Assembly (NCBI RefSeq): GCF_036320965.1
Contig: NC_092262.1
Coordinates: forward strand, 1,706,383-1,770,382
Source of the DNA: Panulirus ornatus
Lineage: Eukaryota; Arthropoda; Malacostraca; Decapoda; Palinuridae
Length of the DNA stretch: 64,000 nucleotides
Direction of reading: 5' to 3'
Under the pieces are notes generated by a model. The model had not been told where the DNA came from and did no database searches. It saw only the letters and a list, made by a program, of their open reading frames with translations. Numbering within the stretch: the first letter of the stretch is position 1; each line of letters opens with the position of its first letter. Shown piece by piece: positions 1 to 28,337 of this stretch. A program made the position numbers and the translations under genes.

Positions 1-1444
1 TTTGCCTTTGTACAATGGCACTATGCACGCATTCCGCCAATCCTCAGGCACCTCACCATGAGTCATACATACATTAAATAACCTTACCAACCAGTCAACA
101 ATACAGTCACCCCCTTTTTTAATAAATTCCACTGCAATACCATCCAAACCTGCTGCCTTGCCGGCTTTCATCTTCCGCAAAGCTTTTACTACCTCTTCTC
201 TGTTTACCAAATCATTTTCCCTAACCCTCTCACTTTGCACACCACCTCGACCCAAACACCCTATATCTGCCACTCTGTCATCAGACACATTCAACAAACC
301 TTCAAAATACTCATTCCATCTCCTTCTCACATCACCACTACTTGTTATCACCTCCCCATTTACGCCCTTCACTGAAGTTCCCATTTGCTCCCTTGTCTTA
401 CGCACCCTATTTACCTCCTTCCAGAACATCTTTTTATTCTCCCTAAAATTTACTGATAGTCTCTCACCCCAACTCTCATTTGCCCTTTTTTTCACCTCTT
501 GCACCTTTCTCTTGACCTCCTGTCTCTTTCTTTTATACTTCTCCCACTCAATTGCATTTTTTCCCTGCAAAAATCGTCCAAATGCCTCTCTCTTCTCTTT
601 CACTAATACTCTTACTTCTTCATCCCACCACTCACTACCCTTTCTAAACAGCCCACCTCCCACTCTTCTCATGCCACAAGCATCTTTTGCGCAATCCATC
701 ACTGATTCCCTAAATACATCCCATTCCTCCCCCACTCCCCTTACTTCCATTGTTCTCACCTTTTTCCATTCTGTACACAGTCTCTCCTGATACTTCTTCA
801 CACAGGTCTCCTTCCCAAGCTCACTTACTCTCACCACCTTCTTCACCCCAACATTCACTCTTCTTTTCTGAAAACCCATACTAATCTTCACCTTAGCCTC
901 CACAAGATAATGATCAGACATCCCTCCAGTTGCACCTCTCAGCACATTGACATCCAAAAGTCTCTCTTTCGCACGCCTGTCCATTAACACGTAATCCAAT
1001 AACGCTCTCTGGCCATCTCTCCTACTTACATAAGTATACTTATGTATATCTCGCTTTTTAAACCAGGTATTCCCAATCATCAGTCCTTTTTCAGCACATA
1101 AATCTACAAGCTCTTCACCATTTCCATTTACAACACTGAACACCCCATGCATACCAATTATTCCCTCAACTGCCACATTACTCACCTTTGCATTCAAATC
1201 ACCCATCACTATAACCCGGTCTCGTGCATCAAAACCGCTAACACACTCATTTAGCTGCTCCCAAAACACTTGCCTCTCATGATCTTTCTTCTCATGCCCA
1301 GGTGCATATGCACCAATAATCACCCACCTCTCTCCATCAACTTTCAATTTTACCCATATTAATCGAGAATTTACTTTCTTACATTCTATGACATACTCCC
1401 ACAACTCTGTTTCAGGAGTATTGCTACTCCTTCCTTGCTCTTGT
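1..1444 (-). mobile_element. LINE-A copy LA1, endonuclease to mid-RT, cut by window edge
   Basis: The minus strand encodes part of an APE-type non-LTR retrotransposon polyprotein: endonuclease from the segment [11 protein letters not shown] (near 1440) through GDLNAK and SDHYLVEAKV, the basic linker, and RT up to VPLYKGKG at the window edge. A base missing near 1400 breaks the frame, so the copy is dead. It shares private variants (SDTFNKP-type antisense, LFRKGSEWW) with LA13, so both derive from one subfamily. At 1444 it joins an oppositely oriented 5' piece of the same element (next entry), which explains the missing N-terminus. Clade assignment (RTE-like) is inferred from the single ORF and the tail. 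Confidence 0.9.
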
Positions 1445-1758
1445 CCACGTATTCCTCGCGTGTCGTAGAAAGCGACTAGAGGGGACGGGGGCGTGGGGCG
1501 GAAAATCCTCCCCTCCTTGTATTAACTTTCTAAAATGGGAAACAGAAGGAAAGAGTCACGCGGGGAGTGCTCATCTCCTCGAAGGCTCAGAGTGGGGTGC
1601 CTAAATGTTGTGTCGATGTAACAAGTGTGAAAAAAGGAGAGATAGGTAGTATGTTTGAGGAAAGGAACCTGGATGTTTTGGCTCTGAGTGAACGAAGCTC
1701 AAGGGTAAAGGGGAAGAAGTGGTTTGGAAATGTCTGGGGAGTGAAGTAGGGGTTAGTG
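1445..1758 (+). mobile_element. Inverted 5' segment of LA1 (5' UTR and ORF start)
   Basis: The plus strand carries the LINE-A 5' UTR motif with CGTGTCGTAGAAAGCGAC, the ORF start (ATGGGAAAC near 1533) and about 75 codons of endonuclease ([19 protein letters not shown]). It ends at GTGAGAGGA beside a TA tract. LA1 on the other strand resumes at GGACAAGAGC, so the two pieces are contiguous in the parent element with a 3-base overlap (GGA). That is the structure expected of a twin-priming 5' inversion. Small indels break the frame. Confidence 0.88.
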
Positions 1759-1800
1759 AGAGGATATTATATATATATATTTTATATATATATAATATTC

Positions 1801-3513
1801 TATATTTTTTTTTTCTTATTTTGCTTTGTCGCTGTCTCCCGCGTTAGCGAGGTAGCCCAAGGAAACAGAAGAAAGAATGGCCCAACCCACCCACATACAC
1901 ATGTATATTCATACACGTCCCCACACGCAAATATTCATGCATATACATCTCAATGTACACATATATATACACACACAGACATATACATATATACACATGT
2001 ACGGAATTCATTCTTTCTGCCTTTATTCATTCCCATCGCCACCTCGCGACACATGGAATAACAGCCCCCTCCCCCCTCACGTGTGCGAGGTAGCACTAGG
2101 AAAAGACAACAAAGGTCCCATTCGTTCACACTCAGTCTCTATCTGTCATGTAATAATGCACCGAAACCACAGTTCCCTCTCCACATCCAGGCCCTACAGA
2201 ACTTTCCATGGTTTACCCCAGATGCTTCACATGCCCTGGTTCAATCCATTGACAGCACGTCGACCTCGGTATTCCCCATCATTCCAATTCACTCTATTTC
2301 TTGCACGCCTTTAACCCTCCTACATGCTCACGCCCCGATCACACAAAATCTTTCTCACTCCATCTTTCCACATCCAATTTGATCTCCCACTTCTCCTCGT
2401 TCCCTCCACCTCTGCCATATATATCCTCTTGGTCAATCTTTCCTCACTCATTCTCTCCATGTGACCAAACTTTTTCAAAACACCCTCTTCTCCTTTCTCA
2501 ACCACATTCTTTTTATTTCCACACATCTCTCTTACCTTTACATTACTTCCTTGATCAAACCACCTCACACCACATATTGTCTTCAAACATCTCATTTCCA
2601 GGACATCCACCCTTCTCCGCACAGCTCTATCCATAGCCCACGCCTCGCAGCCATACAACATTCTTGGAACCACTATTCCTTCAAACATAGCCATTTTTGC
2701 TTTCGGAGATAATGTTCTCGACTTCCAAACATTCATCAAGGCTCCCAGAATTTTTGCTACCTCCCCCACCCTATGATTCACTTCCGCTTCCATGGTTCCA
2801 TACACTGACAGATCCATTCCCAGATATCTAAAACAATTTACTTCCTCCAGATTTTCTCCATTCAAACTTACCTCCCAATTGACTTGACCCTCAACCCTAC
2901 TGTACGTAATAACCTTGCTGTTATTCACACTTACTCTTAACTTTCTTCTTTCACACACATTACCAAACTCAGTCACCAGCTTCTGCAGTTTCTCACATGA
3001 ATCAGCCACCAGCGCTGTATCATCAGCGAACAACAAAAGACTCACTTTCTGAGCTCTCTCATCCACAACAGACTGCATACTGGCCACTCTTTCCAAAACT
3101 CTTGCATTCACCTTCCTAACAACCCCATCCATAAACAAATTAAACAACCATGGAGACATCACACACCCCTGCCGGAGACCTACATTCACTGAGAACCAAT
3201 CACTTTCCTCTCTTCGTACACGTACACAGGCCTTACCTCATCGATAAAAACTTTTAACTGCTTCTAACAACTTGCCTCCCACACCATATATTCGCAATAC
3301 CTTCCACAGAGCATCTCTATCAACTCTATCATATGCCTTCTCCAGATCCATAAATGCTACATACAAATCCATTTGCTTTTCAAAGTATTTTTCACATACA
3401 TTCTTCAAAGCAAATACCTGATCCACACATCCTATACCACTTTTGAAACCACGCTGCTCTTCCCCAATCTGATGCTCTGTACATACCGTCACCCTCTCAA
3501 TCAATACCCTCCC
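1801..3513 (-). mobile_element. LINE-A copy LA2, long-3'UTR subfamily, RT half
   Basis: From low coordinates this minus-strand copy has the T-run/3' stem-loop (about 1827-1890), a long 3' UTR to about 2262 that includes a second, diverged copy of the GCGAGGTAGC core near 2086, then RT coding. An open stretch at 2320-3189 covers [18 protein letters not shown] (motif B), [12 protein letters not shown] (motif C), the thumb and the C-terminal [16 protein letters not shown] domain. A second open piece at 3238-3504 holds CGFRS-type RT2a (here RGFKSG) and motif A ([11 protein letters not shown]). A frameshift lies between them. It ends head-to-head against LA3 at 3513. Confidence 0.88.
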
Positions 3514-4281
3514 GGCAAGTATGAAGTTTGTTGTGGATGAGAGAGCTTGGGAAGTGAGTCAGTTGTTGTTCGCTGATGATACAGCGCTGGTGGCTGATTC
3601 ATGTGAGAAACTGCAGAAGCTGGTGACTGAGTTAGGTAAAGTGTGTGAAAGAAGAAAGTTAAGAGTAAATGTGAATAAGAGCAAGGTTATCAGGTACAGT
3701 AGGGTTGAGGGTCAAGTCAATTGGGAGGCAAGTTTGAAAGGAGAAAAACTGGAGGAATAAAGTGTTTTAGATATCTGGGAGTGGATCTGGCAGCGGATGG
3801 AACCATGGAAGCGGAAGTGGATCATAGGGTAGGGGAGGGGGCGAAAATCCTGGGAGCCTTGAAGAATGTGTGGAAGTCGAGAACATTATCTCGGAAAGCA
3901 AAAATGGGTATGTTTGAAGGAATAGTGATTCCAACAATAATGTATGGTTGCGAGGCGTGGGCTATGGATAGAGTTGTGCGCAGGAGGATGCATGTGCTGG
4001 AAATGAGATGTTAGATGACAATGTGTGGTGTGAGGAGGTTTGATCGAGTAAGTAACGTAAGGGTAAGAGAGATGTGTGGAAATAAAAAGAGTGTGGTTGA
4101 GAGAGCAGAAAAGGGTGTTTTGAAATGGTTTGGGCACATGGAGAGAATGAGTGAGGAAAGATTGACCAAGAGGATATATGTGTCGGAGGTGGAGGGAACG
4201 AGGAGAAGAGGGAGACCAAATTTTAGATGGAAAGATGGATTGAAAAAGATTTTGTGTGATCGGGGCCTGAACATGCAGAAG
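3514..4281 (+). mobile_element. LINE-A copy LA3, RT palm to C-terminus, truncated both ends
   Basis: Starts at SMKFVVDERAW and runs through [22 protein letters not shown] and the C-terminal GRPNFRWKDG to NMQKG. The frame shifts near 3755 (GGAGGAATAAAG) and a stop sits near 4012. It lacks a 3' UTR: at about 4282 it passes directly into LA4, which restarts upstream in the element at [10 protein letters not shown], so RT palm-to-C-terminus is present twice in tandem. Confidence 0.85.
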
Positions 4282-13837
<9,556 letters not shown>

Positions 13838-14472
13838 GTTTGAGTTTGTGTTCGCCGGAAAAATAAGCACAGACGTTCTAGTCTTTTAACTTCATTTAAA
13901 TGTTTTCAAGGATACACTCAATGTGAGCAGGATAATACATACGAAATCAGCACTCACCACAGGTGAAGAAAGAAGATGCAGATGATATGAGAGACATGAA
14001 ACTGTTGATCAGATCGGTAAAGTGGTAAGGAGGTGCATATATGTATATTTTAATGAGATTTTTATATTCAAGTTTGTAACAGGTGTTGTCGGCGTTGGGT
14101 CAAAACATATGTTACCTCAATCACTTGAACAACGTATTTTGTCTGGTTTTATTCTTGTGGGTGTCGAGTATCTGATTCTTTATGCCTGCCTGCGTGTTGC
14201 CAAGGTCCCTTCTCTTGTGTAGCAATGTTTGTTCCTGTCTCGTTGAATATAAGCTATCTCTACATATACTGAATCAACAATTTACCATTATGAAATTAAT
14301 AGTGACATGAATGTTGTTATTTGTGAAATGTTTCATACATATTCTTCTAGTCTCTAACATTTCATGAATTACATCTTGAGAGTAGACAGTGCCTGAATTT
14401 CTCTGTCTCTGGGGGCTGCCACCATGACTTTTGTGTACATAGTTGCTGACAGATGGCTCCATACGTACAGTG

Positions 14473-14694
14473 TCAACCACTTTTTGCCAGCATGATAAAA
14501 CAATTTACTTTGCCTAGGACAGAGCTCAGTACCTCATAGAAATGTAAGCGATTTGTTACATATGACCTAAAACCGAATTGATCATCACTTTGGTAACTTC
14601 TCCCCTCTATAAAGTTATCCAGATGTTTTCTGATTGACTTTTCCATAACCTTATAGCTCAGTTCTTCAGACATCCTTACATCACCCAATATCAT
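14473..14694 (-). pseudogene. LINE reverse-transcriptase relic (left arm)
   Basis: Short open piece of 73 codons with ELSYKVMEKSIRKHLDNFIE and DDQFGFRSYVTNRLHFYEVL, which matches the RT2/RT2a region of CR1/jockey-type RTs (a ...VMEK-IRKHL...QFGFR... pattern). This differs from LINE-A and from the Rex1-like element in the window. No catalytic motif is present. The same piece lies in the right arm at 21831-22052. Confidence 0.6.
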
Positions 14695-15740
14695 TCTGTC
14701 TTTAGAATTGTTTCAGCTAATTATCCTCTGTCTAACTGATTATCTGCTGCCGACGAATTTATGAAAAATATTTGGTTTTCTCCTGTCTTGTCCGCAATAT
14801 TCTTTTCAAAATATCTGCTTCTCCTTTCATATCCTGCTACACTTCTTCCTTGCTCTCTTATGCATTACATAGGCTGGCTGGCTAAGGTGTCGCTTACATC
14901 TCCTCCACTGCACTTTTCAAAGCTCCCTTTTTTATAATATCGTTGATCAGGCCATTATTCCCTCTGTAGGAAAGGCTAGAGATTCCCACTCCTTCATTGT
15001 AAATGTCTCAGAATCTTTCACCGCAAGACCCTCATTCCTGGATACTGAACTCCATCTTTCAAGCTATGTTGCCATAAAAATGATCAAGTCCTCTTTTAAC
15101 TCCCTGGCCTACCACATCAACAAACTCATCGGAACATTACATGATCACTTTTTCCAATTAATGAATGATACATGAAAATTTTAATATCCATGTTGGTATG
15201 TATGAAGATCTAGTAATGAGAGTGACTCGATTCCTGTCATCTTAGTGCTACCCATATAGGAAAATCTCATGTAAACACTCTATGAACCTGTGTCTCCATG
15301 ATCCCTGTCACAGTGAGAAGCTAAATCTCGTCGATATATCTCGTTATAATAGAAATCGACAATTTTCAATACTTTACCTTCTCTGAGAAATGCGTATCTT
15401 ATTGCTTCATTCACCTTCCTGATTGTCCCTTCGCTGTTGTAATTATACGTTTGGTCTGGAACGTTGAAAATCTTTAGTAAGATTCTATATCATTAACACC
15501 GCTATGAGTATTATCCCTACTCCTCCCAATATGTATTGTCTGAATGGGATATCTATTATTTTTTCTTTTTAAACTTAAAGTTATCTCTTATTAGAAGACT
15601 CAGTTCTTCTCCTCCTCTGTCTTCTCATTCACTCTTAGCTATCATGAACTCTTGTGGAGAGCAAAGATAAAAACCTATTTTCTTCAGCAATCTTTGTTAC
15701 CACAGTTCCAACAATATCAGGTACGTTTACGCTTATACGA

Positions 15741-15745
<5 letters not shown>

Positions 15746-15803
<58 letters not shown>
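15746..15803. repeat. (TG)n microsatellite
   Basis: Uninterrupted TG dinucleotides followed by GCGTTAAATAAAG. Confidence 0.97.
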
Positions 15804-15807
<4 letters not shown>

Positions 15808-16155
15808 TAAATAAAGACTGGGGGGGGGGGAGTTACATTATAATGGAATTTTGCAGCTCTCTAGCACAAGCTGCAAATATCGACCTAATCGCAAATATCG
15901 CTTTCAGCATTTTTACTTTGTCCTGTTTATTTATATTTCTGTTAAATAACCACTCTTACCTCTTTTCCTTGCTACCCTGTCACAACCTCACATGCCGGCC
16001 ACTGCCAGCTCCCGCTCCCCTATCCCAGGTCATTAATGAAAGCTTTGAAGTACCGAATCAATATTCCCTTGGTTCATAACCCATTTAAAGATACGATTGA
16101 CAACGCTGACTGTCCCGACTGGAAGTGAAGGCGGTTATACATATATATGTACCTG

Positions 16156-16270
16156 TATAAGTATGTATGTATTTATGTATGTATGTATGTATGTATGTAT
16201 GTATGTATGTATGTATGTATGTATGTATGTATGTATGTATGTAGTGTGTATGTATGTATGTATGTATGTA
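16156..16270. repeat. (TATG)n microsatellite
   Basis: Tandem TATG/GTAT tetranucleotides with one TATTTATG variant near the start and one GTGTATG slip near 16243. Confidence 0.95.
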
Positions 16271-17469
16271 TATAAAAAGCCTCTTAAGTAAATGACCTTA
16301 CGGAAATCAAGCAGATATTACAGAACTAAGAGTTCATACTAGTATTTAAGTAACTAATTATATGGCAACCTAAGTTCAAGTTGGGGTTGGATATTTCCAC
16401 GATTTGGATAAGCCGGTTTGTGAGGTGCAGCTACGTTGTCAAGATGGCAGATATACAAGAATGTATACTTAGTGATAACTGTGGTTTATAACTTTATACA
16501 TTATGCATTTAATGATGATTGGTTACATAAACATAGATTCTAAGACTAAACAGACCTTAGTTAAAAGCGAGATGGTCTTGCCTTAACTACATTGAAAATA
16601 TGCAGTTCCCTTAAAACAGTAGAAGATAAGGGTAGAAGATCAAATGCTCTCTTCCCACTCTTGACTTCCTCCGGCAACACGCTGTGTGGGAAAAAGATAG
16701 AACAAAATGCCTTTTAAGACTAATATGCCTGAACGTATGTCATGCACCCCATCACCAAAGATATGCATCCCTTTGCTTTGTGTTATAAAGATAAAAATTT
16801 GTAAGGATAAACTTTAAGCTCTAACCTCGCGCTCTACCATGTCTACATTACTCCTGATGTGGAAGGATGATGCAATAATTCCTTCTTGTTCTCTTAAAGC
16901 AGGCGACACGGTTTAGTCAATGTAAGAGACAAAAAATCCCGAACAATTAGAGCTGTGCCTCAGATAAACTGTTTTCATTTTCTCTTACATTTACACTAAT
17001 TGACATATCAAGATATTCTTTCTCCGTCTTTTGGCGCCCCCAAGAATCTATCGTCTCGGAGAACCACCCGGTCAGCCCAGGACTTGACTCAGCACTGCCT
17101 AAAGCAATGTTTTTCAAACATTTCTTTATTGCTACCCAATCGGATTAAACGTCTGTTGTACCTTTCTCCCTCCTGTATGAAAACTTATTACCAATAAATA
17201 CATACATGTACACCTACACACATTCATACATATGCATACATATATGGATTCAAAATAATTGTATAAGTTGAAAGTGTGCTAATGTAAATTGTATCGATAC
17301 AAATATCGTTACAAAATATGTAGAACTACTGTGTAAATTGCAACAAGCAGAGAAAAATAGTATGGAGTTACCAGTTCAGTGTACACGCCTGGTGTGCCTG
17401 CTTGTTACTAGTTATATTGGCCTAGTCTCGTTTGCAGGAGGATAACGCCACACACGTCAGCTGTAGGAT

Positions 17470-19110
17470 TGAGTCGGTTTATTTCTTTGTTTTTATGCTT
17501 TGTTAAGGTTGAGAAACTATTTTCAGAGAAGTACATAGTTGTGAAAGGTATCAAAATCAAGATACTTTCCCAAGTGAAATGTAGATATTCCTTGGAAACT
17601 CGTATTCAAAATGATGACAGAGATAATGTCTTGTGCCTGATACTTAATTATGTATCATTTGTCAGGTGAGAAGCTCATTTTCTTGATTTGGAGTTAGGTT
17701 TAGCCCGACAACACTCAGTGGTCTTTCAACAGCGTAAGGATCTTTTACCCAGTGCTTTTCTCTCACATCTTGTAATTTTTCTTTAGGAAAACACTGTTCA
17801 AAATTCGTCGACAAAGAAGGAAGGTGAAGCTGTATATCGCACATAATTTTCTACAGATTTTCTCCACTGATGCTGTTTTCCTCCATATGCTGAAAAAGTA
17901 TTGGGAACATGTAGTAAACAGGACGATCAATTCCAAGTTTAGCTTGCCACAGCATTATTGCTTTCTTAAATGTTTCTATTCCCTCATTGCGTCGGAATAC
18001 ATCGTTTTCTTTCCCTTGCATTTTCAGATTAAGTTCATTTATCTTTGAGAAGATGTCTGCTATATATGAAAGATTCCGGATCCACTCATCATTGCAATCC
18101 AAGTCTGCCATGCCGGATTTTTTTCCCCAGAAGGAAAATATATATCTGCATCCTTAGGTCATATACCCTGTTGAAATTCTGCTAAGCGTAAACCACCGAA
18201 CTTCTGTATGATACAAGTGTGAGTCATCAGCTCCCATCTTTAGGCACAACAATACAGAGAACCGACTCTTAAGTAAACTTTCTTTGATATGGTGATAACT
18301 TTCACCCTCTCATTCAAAATTCCTCTAAGACTGTCTGGGATACCTTTGGTAGCCAGCGCTTTGCGGTGGATGAAGCAATGTTTCCAAGTAATGTCATTAC
18401 CGGCTGCCTCAGATGTTTTAGTCACAGCCCCACTGTTTTTACCACTCAGAAGTATTGCTCCATCAGTCGTAAATCCTTTGCAGTTGGCCCAGTTCAGTTT
18501 ATATATTTTCCAACAACAGTCATTTGACACTCTGTATATCTCTGATCCCGATGTAGGCATAAGTAAGATTAAAGAACATTGCAAGTCTTCCAAAAAGTCA
18601 TCTTTTCATACGTATCTCACAGGAACCAAGGGTATTTCACAGTTAGATATATCAGGACTTTTGTCAAGCGGAATAGCAAATTCTCCAGCAGATTGTAGAC
18701 GTAACACCAGGTGAAACTGTAAATTTTCCGGAATATCACTAATCCGCCGAGACACAGTGGTATCAATGAGAGGGGACACATCTCATCTTCTCTTCCTACT
18801 TTTCGTCAAGAAGAGCACTCAATATATCCACAGCGGATGAGAAAATAAGTTTCTTAATGTATGTATATGGTACTTTCTCTCTTGCAGTGCGATAGGAGAC
18901 TACATATGACGTCATTTGTGCTTTTGGCGTTGAGTTGTTGATTTTCTAAGAACTTTCATTTGACATCTTCATTTGCTTCTTTCTTCTCTGGAAATACTGG
19001 ACTGTTTTTCCAACGAGGTCACCATGCATTTTCACAAGATGTCTTCTTAATTTTGATGATTTCAAACTTAAAAGAACATGATTGCAAATCAAATAATTTT
19101 GAGTTGGTGC
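17470..19110 (-). pseudogene. hAT/ZBED-family transposase relic
   Basis: The minus strand reads, in order, a BED-finger tail (KSSKLRRHLVKMHGDLVGK near 19050), a block with PDISNCEIPLVPVRYV, the conserved segment NCKGFTTDGAILLSGKNSG with WKHCFIHRKALATKGIP (18240-18593), WIRNLSYIADIFSKINELNL with LKMQGKENDVF (17851-18111), and DIQLHLPSLSTNFEQCFPKE to KDPYAVE (17662-17844). These are hallmark blocks of ZBED5/SCAND3-like hAT transposases. At least one frameshift (between 18240 and 18111) and several stops show it is dead. In the BED finger the H-x4-H pair is kept, but the second Cys appears lost (ICNH). Possible terminus near 17105: CAATGTTTTTCAAAC resembles a hAT inverted repeat. Confidence 0.82.
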
Positions 19111-21163
<2,053 letters not shown>

Positions 21164-21281
21164 TTATTATTATCATTATTANNNNNNNNNNNNNNNNNNN
21201 NNNNNNNNNNNNNNNNNNNNNNNNNNNNNNNNNNNNNNNNNNNNNNNNNNNNNNNNNNNNNNNNNNNNNNNNNNNNNNNNN
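21164..21281. other. (ATT)n remnant and 100-bp assembly gap
   Basis: About 18 bp of TTATTATCATTATT repeat, then N from 21182 to 21281. The gap separates LA9 from the right arm of the inverted repeat. Confidence 0.95.
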
Positions 21282-26638
<5,357 letters not shown>

Positions 26639-26878
26639 CATATCCCTGGGGATAGGGGATTAAGAATACTTCCTACGTATTCCCTGCGTGTCGTAGAAGG
26701 CGACTGAAAGGGGAGGGGGCGGGAGGCTGGAAATCCTCCCTTCTCGTTTTTTTTTTTAATTTTCCAAAAGAAGGAACAGAGGGGGGCCAGGTGAGGATAT
26801 TCCACAAAGGCCCAATCCTCTGCTCTTAACGCTACCTCGCTAACGCGGGAAATGGCGTATAGTTTAAAAGAAATAGAA

Positions 26879-26880
<2 letters not shown>
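26639..26880 (+). mobile_element. Short non-autonomous element S1
   Basis: About 240 bp. The left half (TATCCCTGGGGATAGGGG, GTGTCGTAGAAGGCGACT, GGAAATCCTCCC) is homologous to the LINE-A 5' UTR. The right half (CTTAACGCTACCTCGCTAACGCGGGAAATGGCG) is, in two pieces, homologous to the LINE-A 3' stem-loop. Between them is an element-specific piece with a T-run, AATTTTCCAAAAGAAGGAAC and GGCCAGGTGAGGATATTCC. It has no ORF and ends in (TA)n. This arrangement fits a LINE-derived internally deleted element moved in trans by LINE-A; that is inference. Confidence 0.8.

Positions 26881-26965
<85 letters not shown>
26880..26965. repeat. (TA)n microsatellite
   Basis: TA tail shared between S1 and the 3' end of LA11. 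Confidence 0.96.
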
Positions 26966-26966
<1 letters not shown>

Positions 26967-27434
26967 TATATATTTATTTATTTTCCTTTGTCGGTGTCTC
27001 CCGCGTTTGCAAGGTAGCGTAAGGAAACAGACGAAAGAAATGGCCCAACCACCTCCATACACATGTATATACATACACGTCCACACACGCAAATATACAT
27101 AACTATACATCACAATGTACACATATATATAAACACACAGACACATACATGCACACAATTCACACTGTCTGCCTTTATTCATTCTCATCGCCACCTCGCC
27201 ACACATGGAATACCATCCCCCTCCCCCCTCATATGTGCGAGGTAGCGCCAGGAAAAGACAACAAAGGCCCCATTTGTTTACACTCAGTCTCTAGCTTTCA
27301 TGCAATAATGTCCGAAACCACAGCTCCCTTTCCACGTCCAGGCCCCACACAACTTTCCATGGTTTACACCAGACGCTTCACATGCCCTGATTCAATCCAC
27401 TGACAGCACGTCAACCCCGGTATACCACATCGAT
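26966..27434 (-). mobile_element. LINE-A copy LA11, 3' part (long 3' UTR)
   Basis: Long-type 3' UTR as in LA2: stem-loop core near 26996-27020, CA/TA-rich middle, a second diverged core GTGCGAGGTAGCGCCAGG at about 27235, then CCATGGTTTACACCAGACGC and the ORF end region (GGTATACCACATCG). The element is interrupted at 27434 by a Rex1-like LINE and resumes at 29640. Confidence 0.85.
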
Positions 27435-27447
27435 CCGAAATACGATC

Positions 27448-27614
27448 ATACGATCATATCAAAGCAAAAGTGAAAGTATTCATTGAAAATATCTAAGTTA
27501 GTGTTGATATCAGTCCTGTTTTCTGGTCTGTCCTGATAGAAAACAGGACTGATATCAACACTAACTTAGATATTTTCAATGAATACTTTCACATTTGCTT
27601 TGATATGATCGTAT
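27448..27614. repeat. 77-bp perfect-type hairpin at the 5' end of the Rex1-like LINE
   Basis: Arms 27448-27524 and 27538-27614 are reverse complements with a single mismatch, around a 13-nt loop (27525-27537). The right arm is RT-upstream coding sequence (NTNLDIFNEYFHICFDM), so the left arm is an inverted copy of the element's own first 77 bp. An 8-bp tandem TACGATCA precedes it. Confidence 0.93.
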
Positions 27615-28337
27615 CTACTAAAACAATAAAGATATACCCAAACAATAAACCATGGATTAAAAAAGAACTAAAATCTATGCTAAATGAAAAACACAGACTC
27701 ATGCGAAATGGAAGTGATGTTGAAAGAAGAACATTGCAAAGTAATATTGATAAAAAAAAATTACTGAATCGAAAAGAATATACAAAGAAAAAGTTGAAGG
27801 CTTGTTTAAAACAAACAGAGTAAAAGACGCTTGGAAAGGACTTAAAACCCTGTGCGGGCACAAGAAGAAACAAAGTGTGCCTGAACCGGAAAATATCAAC
27901 ACATATGTAAATGAAATGAACGCGTTCTTTGCGAGATTTGAAAGATATGATTTCAGTGATGCGTGTAATGAGGTAATGACAGAAATTCAATCTAACAATG
28001 ATGAAAGGATTATAATTAGGCAAGAAGACGTACAGAAGTCCCTGCAGAATATTCGGGCAGGTAAAGCTACAGGGCCAGACGGGATACCTGCTAGGGTACT
28101 TAAATGCTGTGCAAAACAATTGACACCCGTACTGACCACATTATTTCAGGACTCGCTGGATCAGGGAGTGGTGCCTTATAAATGGAAAGAATCTGAAGTG
28201 AAACCTATTGCAAAAATTAATCACCCAAAAGATCACAAAGACTTCAGACCTGTAGTACTAACATCTAATATTATGAAATGTTTAGAAGGCATTGTGAAAA
28301 ACTATATCTGTGAAAAACAAATAATTTAAAAGACCCT

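Larger units (their letters stand above)
15217..17104. other. Unique-looking spacer with microsatellites, no gene seen
   Basis: No convincing coding sequence. It holds a (TG)n tract at 15746-15803 and a (TATG)n tract at about 16156-16270. The remaining AT-rich DNA has only short, low-complexity open frames. Confidence 0.6.

Noticed and set aside
3514..4281. LA2/LA3 junction as another 5' inversion
   Set aside because: The plus piece lies downstream, not upstream, of the LA2 break in element coordinates, so twin priming does not fit; a head-to-head fusion is all that can be said.
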